Assembly (NCBI GenBank): GCA_001464115.1
Contig: LNES01000004.1
Span: forward strand, 62,001 to 126,000
Length of the DNA stretch: 64,000 bases
Origin: Chlamydiae bacterium Ga0074140
GTDB lineage: Bacteria; Chlamydiota; Chlamydiia; Chlamydiales; Rhabdochlamydiaceae
Direction: 5' to 3'
In this document: positions 9,013-16,300 of the stretch, in pieces
Layout of the letters: each line of letters starts with the position of its first letter
How positions within the stretch are numbered: position 1 is the stretch's first letter
Notes under the pieces: generated by a model
Told to the model about the DNA's origin: nothing
Seen by the model: the letters and a program-made list of their open reading frames with translations, nothing else
Database searches by the model: none
Translations under genes and position numbers: made by a program

Positions 9013-9041
9013 TTGACAAACCCAAACCCCGGGCGTAGATT
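9013..9041 (+). promoter_or_regulatory. Sigma70-type promoter for the toxin-like gene
   Basis: Perfect -35 TTGACA (9013-9018), 17-nt spacer, -10 TAGATT (9036-9041). It lies 10 nt outside the right arm of the inverted-repeat element and 36 nt before the ATG at 9077, with AGGGAG (9062-9067) as ribosome site. The same TTGACA-N17-TAGATT arrangement precedes the ATPase gene at 19018. Confidence 0.65.
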
Positions 9042-9076
9042 GTCGAGCCAATTCATTTTCACAGGGAGATTATCGC

Positions 9077-11242
9077 ATGCGCGTCTTCAAATCCCTCATC
9101 CTCTCCGTGCTTCTCATCACCACGCCCGCCCTCTTCGCGCATCCTTTGCCCGCACCTGTGATTTCCACTGCACACACCACACAAGAACAGGCGGCTTCCA
9201 TACCGTTGCAACTCCACGGTCTATCTTATGATCAGATCCTAACCCTTCTCGCTCAGATCGAAAGCGGTGAGCTTGAAGAGAGATGCACACTGGAAGATGT
9301 AGAAAGACTCTCCATGTTTGTGTCCGATTTAGCAGTACAGGGATTATTGCCGAATGATGTCGAGGCATCGCTCGCTTTGGGAAATGACATTCAAGATCTC
9401 TTATTCCCAGAGAGCTCTTATGCATACGCTCTTTTTTCTGATGATCTTGTGGTGGCTCCTCTCTTTCATGGAGAAAGAGACATGTTCCTCTGCAAAAGCT
9501 GGCTACATAAAAAATGGGATCAGATTAAGGACTTTGCCAAAAAGCATAAAAAGGCGCTCATCATCGGAGCTGCCGTTGTTGTTGCAGCAGCTGTCGTAGT
9601 GGGTGTAGCAGTTGCCGCTTCCGCGGCAGCTGCAACCGCAGCAGGCGCTGCATCAGCAGGAGATTCTCCACAGACGAAGAGCAACGAGCCTTCTACCGCA
9701 TCTGCTGACGCACCCGCTACCATCCTCGATCCGCTTGTAAAATCCGCTCTTGAAGAGCAGGTCGTCTCATTCAAAGAGACAATTACAAACGAGCAGTTTT
9801 TCCAATCCTCTCTTCCTAACACCTTGGAAGATAGCGGAAGAGTCGCTGGCTCTCTCTTTGGTCATGATAGTTTAAGACAGCTCCCAAGCACCTTCTCTGA
9901 ATATCCTGGACTCTCGCTTGCGCTGCAAAACGCACACGATAAAAACATCTCCTCTGTGCACAACTACTCGCTAACTCTTGCTCACCAAGCAGTCGATCGC
10001 CAGTTTTCTACAGACTATGCTGCCTTGTACACAAAGACCGATCACCACCCCGATCTGAACATCCTCTCTTACCAACTTCGCGGAGAAAGAGCTCTCGCTT
10101 CAGGACAGTTGCATCAAGCCGTCTACGATTTTGGAAAAACGATCGAGCTCAATCCTACAAGCCCCATTCCTTACCTCGAAAGAGGGGTCGCGCACTTCGG
10201 CTTAGGTGAGTATGACCGCTCGATTGCCGATTACAACCAGTTCCTCTCACAAGCCAAACAAACATATCCTCTCTCTATTCCTGAATTTAGTTTAGGCTTT
10301 GCGAAAGGTCTCCCTAAGGGAATTTATGAATCAGGACATGGCCTCTTCATCCTCCTTTCCGATGTCATCATGCATCCGATTCAGACTGGTGGACAGATGT
10401 GGGAAGCCCTGACCCTACTCAGCGACCTTGCGCGCTCCGGAGCCTGGAGCACCCTCAGCGAAGTCCTTGCCCCCGAAATCCACCAGCTCGTTACACAATG
10501 GGATACTATTCCCTCCGATAAACGCGGAGAGATGGCCGGCTACGCCTTCGGAAAATATGGAGCTGATATCCTCATCCCCGGAGCTCTCGTAAAAGCCACA
10601 GCCCGCGGCCTCAAAGGCGCCCAGGAAATCAGCGCAGTCTATCGCGGCCTCCAGACCGCAGAGAAGACTCTCCTTCTTGAGTCTGCTGCTGGCTTAGGAA
10701 ATGGAGCAAAAATTGGTGAGGTGGTCCAAGCAAATCAACGCGCGTTCACTCTCGGAGAAGAGCTCGGTTATACTACGCAGGAGATAGGAAAGCTTAAACA
10801 GACCGGGAAGTTGCAGGAAACACTTACCCATACATACGAAGAGATCTCCAGAAATCCTGCTTGGAGAGAGTCTTATGAGTTATTTCATCGGGCGCAGGAG
10901 CTTTTAAAGCCATATACAAAGAAGCCCTTGCCGGAATTGCAGGTTAGAGAACTGATCCATCAATTTGGTATTCGAACATTTCCAAGACCCGAAGGCATTC
11001 CGGATAACTTTTTGGTAATGGTTTCAAATACAGGCGCGGGGATGGTCTATGTTCATCCCACAAATGCTCATATCCGAGTAAGAGTTATGCCTGGCAAACC
11101 CCACAGTCCAAATCCAAGCCAACAAAAACCGTATGTAGTTCAACAAAAAAGCGGGCAAGCTTTTGATAAACACGGAAATCTTATACAACTAGAAAAGCCA
11201 GAAGCTCACATACCATTAGAAGAGTTTGTTTATAGAGAATAA
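9077..11242 (+). CDS. Exported multi-domain protein with TPR and C-terminal polymorphic-toxin-like domain
   Basis: 721 aa. A signal peptide (MRVFKSLILSVLLITTPALFA) is followed by a region to ~155, an Ala/Val-rich membrane segment (161-192), a Ser/Thr-rich linker, and a TPR pair (about 330-390: SYQLRGERALASGQLHQAVY, LERGVAHFGLGEYDRSIADY). Residues ~400-560 resemble the hydrophobic pre-toxin region of polymorphic toxins (YAFGKYGADILIPGALVKA). The last ~100 residues (FPRPEGIPDNFLVMVSNTGA, VRVMPGKPHSPNPSQQKPYV, PEAHIPLEEFVYR) look like a C-terminal toxin cassette shared by contact-dependent and Rhs-type toxins; I cannot name its enzymatic class with certainty. The following gene looks like its immunity partner. 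It lies in an insert between pyk and uvrA. Confidence 0.7.
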   Translation: MRVFKSLILSVLLITTPALFAHPLPAPVISTAHTTQEQAASIPLQLHGLSYDQILTLLAQIESGELEERCTLEDVERLSMFVSDLAVQGLLPNDVEASLALGNDIQDLLFPESSYAYALFSDDLVVAPLFHGERDMFLCKSWLHKKWDQIKDFAKKHKKALIIGAAVVVAAAVVVGVAVAASAAAATAAGAASAGDSPQTKSNEPSTASADAPATILDPLVKSALEEQVVSFKETITNEQFFQSSLPNTLEDSGRVAGSLFGHDSLRQLPSTFSEYPGLSLALQNAHDKNISSVHNYSLTLAHQAVDRQFSTDYAALYTKTDHHPDLNILSYQLRGERALASGQLHQAVYDFGKTIELNPTSPIPYLERGVAHFGLGEYDRSIADYNQFLSQAKQTYPLSIPEFSLGFAKGLPKGIYESGHGLFILLSDVIMHPIQTGGQMWEALTLLSDLARSGAWSTLSEVLAPEIHQLVTQWDTIPSDKRGEMAGYAFGKYGADILIPGALVKATARGLKGAQEISAVYRGLQTAEKTLLLESAAGLGNGAKIGEVVQANQRAFTLGEELGYTTQEIGKLKQTGKLQETLTHTYEEISRNPAWRESYELFHRAQELLKPYTKKPLPELQVRELIHQFGIRTFPRPEGIPDNFLVMVSNTGAGMVYVHPTNAHIRVRVMPGKPHSPNPSQQKPYVVQQKSGQAFDKHGNLIQLEKPEAHIPLEEFVYRE

Positions 11243-11252
11243 CAAAATTTTT

Positions 11253-11600
11253 ATGGACGAGACAAGCAGAAAACAGATTATGGAAGCCTTTATAAGAATA
11301 ATAGATCATTTTTCTGACAAAGAGTATCAGAGAAGGGCGTGGATAAAAGGAGAAGAGGCAGACTTTGATGAAGCTGCGTGTCTCTTTTTCGAATTGGGAG
11401 ACCCTGTTCTTGAAAACTACGAAGAGTTTGGGATCACAAAAACACAATATCCATTACTAAAAAATTTCCACGATAAATTCAAAGCGTTTTCGGATGAAAA
11501 CGATCTGCCGCCAGAGTTCATCGACACTCCCGAATGGAACGAAATCACACTCATGGCAAAAGAGGTTCTCGTTGCATTCAACTACAAAAAACGCCGCTGA
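11253..11600 (+). CDS. Probable immunity protein for the preceding toxin-like protein
   Basis: 115 aa, acidic, cytosolic (no signal or membrane segment), beginning MDETSRKQIMEAFIRI. It starts 10 nt after the toxin stop, the canonical position of an immunity gene. An in-frame TTG at 11226 with an AGAAGAG stretch just upstream would give a start overlapping the toxin gene, so the start is uncertain. The blocks DFDEAACLFFELGDPVLENY, EEFGITKTQYPLLKNF and DTPEWNEITLMAKEVLVAFN resemble small immunity-like proteins found next to this type of toxin cassette; this is recalled, not searched. Role inferred from size, charge and position. Confidence 0.65.
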   Translation: MDETSRKQIMEAFIRIIDHFSDKEYQRRAWIKGEEADFDEAACLFFELGDPVLENYEEFGITKTQYPLLKNFHDKFKAFSDENDLPPEFIDTPEWNEITLMAKEVLVAFNYKKRR

Positions 11601-11697
11601 TTCTTTATCCAAGCTTTTTTCCAATCGCTGCAAAGGAGGATCTTCAAGACAAATAGGAAAAAAGCCGCTATTTGGGCGAGCATCGAGCGAGCCCCCT

Positions 11698-11787
11698 GGA
11701 GTGCGGTGCTATGCACCGCCTTGGATTCATTCATGTAAGGCGGCGCGAAGCGCCGCACTCCAAGGAGCGCTTCGCGCTCAAAGAATT
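11698..11787. repeat. REP-like palindrome pair, copy of a repeat also at 54.3 kb
   Basis: Arms 11698-11722 and 11737-11761 (GGAGTGCGGTGC... and its near reverse complement ...GCGCCGCACTCC) form an imperfect inverted pair, followed by a smaller hairpin GAGCGCTTCGCGCTC (11765-11779). The 53-bp segment 11735-11787 recurs in inverted orientation at 54287-54339 with one mismatch, there fused to the 5' end of a RAYT transposase remnant. The repeat ends exactly at the stop codon of the minus-strand gene that follows. Confidence 0.75.
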
Positions 11788-12239
11788 CATCTGGACTTGC
11801 GGTGCGCGCGCAGGGTTTTATTAATTTTGCGCAATTTGAAAGAGAGGAAATACCACCAAGCTAGCACGGCAGTTACGATGATGAGTGCTAGTAAATGCTT
11901 CCACTCCCAGGCGCTTTGCAGAAACTTATAAAGAGTCATCCCATAGATTAGAGGGAGCGCGATCAGGATCAGGGTGAGAAGAATAGTACCGGGAGATTTG
12001 TAGGCGCATCTGTACGGGATGTATATTGCAAGGCCCGATAGAAGAACTGCGACGCCAGAGACGATATACACGAAATAAAAATCTTTTGGGCTCGCATTGC
12101 TAGACATGTGGGCCAGCGCCAACATTGCAAATCCAAAAATATGGATCAGAAAATTCGGCACAGAAAACACGAGTAGCGTGATCAACCACCATTTGCGTGT
12201 TTTTTTATCTGCAGCGCTGATCTCATAAGATTTTTTCAT
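11787..12239 (-). CDS. Hypothetical membrane protein, four helices
   Basis: 150 aa. Basic N-terminus (MKKSYEISAADKKTRKWW) and four predicted membrane helices: about 19-45, 57-75, 83-104 and 114-132, ending in a basic cytoplasmic tail (KLRKINKTLRAHRKSR). GAGGAGA lies a few nt upstream of the ATG as a good ribosome site. The stop codon begins where the REP-like repeat ends, so the present C-terminus may have been set by the insertion. No family recognised. Confidence 0.7.
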   Translation of the reverse strand: MKKSYEISAADKKTRKWWLITLLVFSVPNFLIHIFGFAMLALAHMSSNASPKDFYFVYIVSGVAVLLSGLAIYIPYRCAYKSPGTILLTLILIALPLIYGMTLYKFLQSAWEWKHLLALIIVTAVLAWWYFLSFKLRKINKTLRAHRKSR

Positions 12240-12403
12240 CCTGTCTCCTCATATTTCAAGCGATCTTGAAAAACGCGTAGAATTTAGAGGGCTAGAGAAT
12301 TTTTTACAACAGGCCTCATTAAGTTCTATTTTGGATGCTTGGTTTAAAAAAACCATCTCTCTAATATTTCTTTTAAAAGCAGAGAGCTGATTAGGAGATA
12401 TCC

Positions 12404-13270
12404 ATGACCCTTAATATAAAATCGGTTGAGGTTGGCTCTCCTGCTTCTAGCCGACTAAACAATAGCCAGGCCGAACTACCGCACCGAGGATCGCCGTACG
12501 CTTGGAACGGAAGTTCCATCTCAACAACAGCTTCCCCTGTGATCAAACCCCTCCCCTTGACAAACAGCTCCACGCCCCACTCTCAGACGCTTAGAGAGGG
12601 ATCTAGAGGGGATTCTATTAGATCCATTTGCTTGGCACATACGGGATCCCCCTCGATGCATCCCAAATTGGTCTTGCGTGAGTCGTACATAAAAACAACA
12701 GTCGAGCTGGCTGAGGGGCTCTACGTGGGTCCTCTTATAGACGGCCAACCTCAAGGGACGGGGACCCTGATTTACACTCGCGATGATCCTGCAGGTCAAA
12801 AAAGGTATGATGGCGCCTTTCATTTAGGCAAGCGACAGGGACATGGGAAGCTCGTTTGGAAAAACAAGGAGCAATACGAGGGGGATTTTGCGGATGATAA
12901 GATCACCGGTTTCGGGGTAATGATCCGGAACGGTGAGGAGTATATGGGCAAACTGGTGAATGGTGAATATGAGGGTTATGGTCAGTTGAAAAAGAAGGGT
13001 GCCCTGTACGCTGGTTATTTCAAGAAAAACCTTCCGGATGGATATTGCGAACAGACCACGGCAACCGATTCTTACAAAGGCAATTGGGTAAATGGCGCGT
13101 GGCATGGACAAGGTCTCTGGACTTTAACCACAGCTATAGGCGAAACAGAAACGTTTGAGGGAACGTTTCGGCATGGAGAAAAATGGGCGGGCATATACAC
13201 CAACGGGACCTACTCGTGTGTCTATAGAGAGGGCAAAGCCGTTGCAGCTCCCTGCTGTGTGATTTTATAA
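12404..13270 (+). CDS. MORN-repeat protein ending in a CaaX-like box
   Basis: 288 aa. Residues 1-~100 are low in structure, Ser/Pro rich. From ~105 to 270 run about seven MORN repeats (YVGPLIDGQPQGTGTLIY, YDGAFHLGKRQGHGKLVW, YEGDFADDKITGFGVMI, YMGKLVNGEYEGYGQL, YKGNWVNGAWHGQGLW), which in other proteins bind lipids or serve as scaffolds. The last residues are PCCVIL: CVIL fits the eukaryotic C-a-a-X prenylation box with X = Leu (geranylgeranyl type). No signal peptide. AGGAG lies 7-8 nt before the ATG. Candidate host-directed protein; translocation and prenylation are inference. Confidence 0.8.
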   Translation: MTLNIKSVEVGSPASSRLNNSQAELPHRGSPYAWNGSSISTTASPVIKPLPLTNSSTPHSQTLREGSRGDSIRSICLAHTGSPSMHPKLVLRESYIKTTVELAEGLYVGPLIDGQPQGTGTLIYTRDDPAGQKRYDGAFHLGKRQGHGKLVWKNKEQYEGDFADDKITGFGVMIRNGEEYMGKLVNGEYEGYGQLKKKGALYAGYFKKNLPDGYCEQTTATDSYKGNWVNGAWHGQGLWTLTTAIGETETFEGTFRHGEKWAGIYTNGTYSCVYREGKAVAAPCCVIL

Positions 13271-13331
13271 AGTTACGCATCAGCAGCTCTTCTTTACTGT
13301 CCAATTCCCCTTTCTGTTATGATGATTCTCC

Positions 13332-16300
13332 ATGAAAAAACATAAGATCGTTCTAAAGAAGGTGCGGGTTCACAATCTAAAAAATGTGGACCTAACGCTG
13401 GAGCCAAACCAGCTGATTGTGTTTACGGGGGTTTCCGGATCGGGGAAATCTTCGCTGGCATTTGACACGATCTATGTGGAGGGACAGCGGCGCTACATCG
13501 AATCGCTTTCGACCTACGCGCGGCGCCATCTTGCAGACTACCCAAAGCCAGATGCGGAGTTGATTGAGGGAATCTCACCGACAATTGCGATTGAGCAGAA
13601 GACAGCTGGCAAAAATCCTCGTTCGACAGTGGGAACGATCACAGGAATTTACGACCATCTGCGTGTTCTTTTTGCACGTGTAGCAACGCCCCACTGCCCT
13701 GTCAGCGGAGAGCCGGTAAAACCGAGAAGCGCAAAAGAGATCACAAACGAGATCCTCTCGGGCAAGGAGGGATCAAAACTTCTTCTTTTTGCACCTTACG
13801 CCAAGGGAAAAAAGGGGGAGTTCAAGGAGGAGTTTGCTGAGCTTGTTCGTCAAGGGTTTATGCGTGTGCGTCTCGACGGAAAACTTGTAGATCTCTCCGA
13901 CGAGATCTCTCTTGATGGGAAAGTCGCACACGATATTGACATTCTGATCGATCGGGTGGTCCTGAATACCAAAGAGAGCGGCCGTTTAGAAGAGGCGATT
14001 GCGCACGCGCTGGATAGGGGCAAGGGGATCATGAGTGTACAAAATGCGGACACTCAAGAAGAGGTGCTCTTTTCGGAGCTCGCCTTCTCTCCAAAGTCTG
14101 GCCTCTCCTACGGACCTCTCTCCCCTCAAGACTTCTCATTTAACCATCCAGCAGGCATGTGCCCCACCTGTATGGGTCTGGGCACACATCTAGAGTACAA
14201 ACTCGAGCAGATCATCGACCCCGAAAAGAGTATCGCAGAGGATTGCTGCTCAGTTGCAAGCTCATACACAACTGTCCGCTACGGCAACATCTATGACAAT
14301 CTTGCGAAGCATTACAACTTTAGCGTGAAAACGCCATGGAAAAAACTCTCGGAAAAAGCAAAACAGATCTTCCTCTATGGCGCAGACCAGAAGTGGCTCC
14401 GCATGCGCTTCACGCATCCGACAAAAAATGCAAGCTGGACAGATTACGTGCAGTGGCGCGGAGTGCTCCATGAAGCAAAGATGCGCTATTTAGAAGCCAA
14501 GAGCGACGGCTACAAGAGAAAGATGGAAGAGCTCATGGAGGTGGCGACCTGTCCCGACTGCAAGGGATCGAAAATCAAACCTTATCCCGCCGCTGCTACG
14601 CTGGGAAGAAAAACCATCGCCCAAGTCTCCGCTTTTTCTGTAGAAGAAGCGATTGCATTTTTTGACTCCCTCACGCTCTCTGCGCAACAAAAAAAGATCG
14701 CCGAAGAGCTGTTGAAAGAGATCGTTAAAAGGTTGCGCTTTTTGCACGATGTGGGCCTCCACTACCTCACACTCGACCGCACCTCCCCTACGCTTTCAGG
14801 AGGCGAATCTCAACGGGTACGCCTCGCTTCACAAATCGGTTCTGGTCTCGTCGGTGCAACATACATTCTAGATGAACCTTCAATCGGTCTTCACCCCCGC
14901 GACAATCTAAAACTGCTGGCCTCTTTGAAAATGCTGCGCGATCGCGGAAGCACAGTGATCGTTGTAGAGCATGACGAAGAGACGATCCGCGAAGCAGATC
15001 ATATTGTCGACGTCGGGCCCCGCGCAGGTCAAAATGGTGGAGAGATTGTTGCTGATGGGACGTTCGAAGATCTCCTTAAGGCGCCCCGCTCTCTCACGGG
15101 AGCCTACCTCTCCGGAAGAGAGACAATCGCCACGCCCAAAAAGCGGAGAAAAGCGACAGGGAGAGAAATTTCTATTGAGAAGGCCTCCCATCACAACCTA
15201 AAACAGGTGAATGCAAAAATCCCTCTCGGTCTCTTTGTGGCTGTTACTGGAGTCTCTGGATCGGGGAAATCTTCTCTTGTTACAGACATCCTCTTTCCTG
15301 CGCTTTCAAACGCGCTTCTCAATTCACGGCTTCCTGTTGGCAAGCACAAAAAAATTCGCGGCATCGAAGAGCTGGAAAAAGTGATCGCCATCGACCAGTC
15401 CCCGATCGGACGTACGCCGCGCTCAAATCCTGCGACCTATGTCAAGGTCTTCGATGAGATTCGTGATCTCTTTGCGCAGCTTCCCGAAAGCCAAGCTTTC
15501 GGCTACACACCCGGACGTTTTAGTTTCAACGTTCACGAAGGCTCTTGCCCTCATTGCGGCGGGATGGGCATGACGCGCATCGACATGGACTTCTTGGAAG
15601 ATGAGTGGGTCACTTGTGCGCATTGTATGGGAAAGCGCTTCGACGAGAAAACTCTGATGGTGACCCTGAGAGGAAAAACCATCCATGATGTTTTAGAGAT
15701 GACGGTTTCCGAAGCAAAAGAGTTCTTCTCTGCGATTCCTGCGATTTCAAAAAAGCTTGAGATGCTGATATCCGTAGGGCTCGACTACGTCAAAATTGGT
15801 CAGCCCTCTCCTACTCTTTCTGGTGGAGAAGCACAGCGGATTAAGCTCGCTAAGGAGCTTGCGCGTCCCTCCAACGACCGAACACTTTACATTCTCGATG
15901 AGCCGACAACGGGCCTTCACTTCCACGATCTACGCAAACTGATCGAAGTGCTTCAAGCGCTCGTCACTAAGGGCAGCAGTGTGCTCGTCATTGAACACAA
16001 TATGGATCTCGTCAAATGTGCAGACTGGATCATCGACTTAGGCCCCGAAGGTGGAAAGGCAGGCGGAGAGATCATCGCCAGCGGGCCGCCAGAAAAGATT
16101 GCGAAATTGAAAACACCCACTGGCATTGCGCTGCATCAGATTCTTTTCCCAAAGCCCCCTGAAAAGAAGAAGCCTACAAAAAGCAAAGAACTCTCCCTTT
16201 CCACATTGAGTGTTGAGGGCGCCTCACAAAACAATCTAAAAAACATCAGCGTGGAACTCCCGCGCGAAAAGATTATTCTCTGCACTGGGCCCTCAGGATC

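Noticed and set aside
11494..11931. Open frame running through the REP-like repeat
   Set aside because: Composed of the immunity gene in another frame plus the repeat; overlaps a better minus-strand gene.
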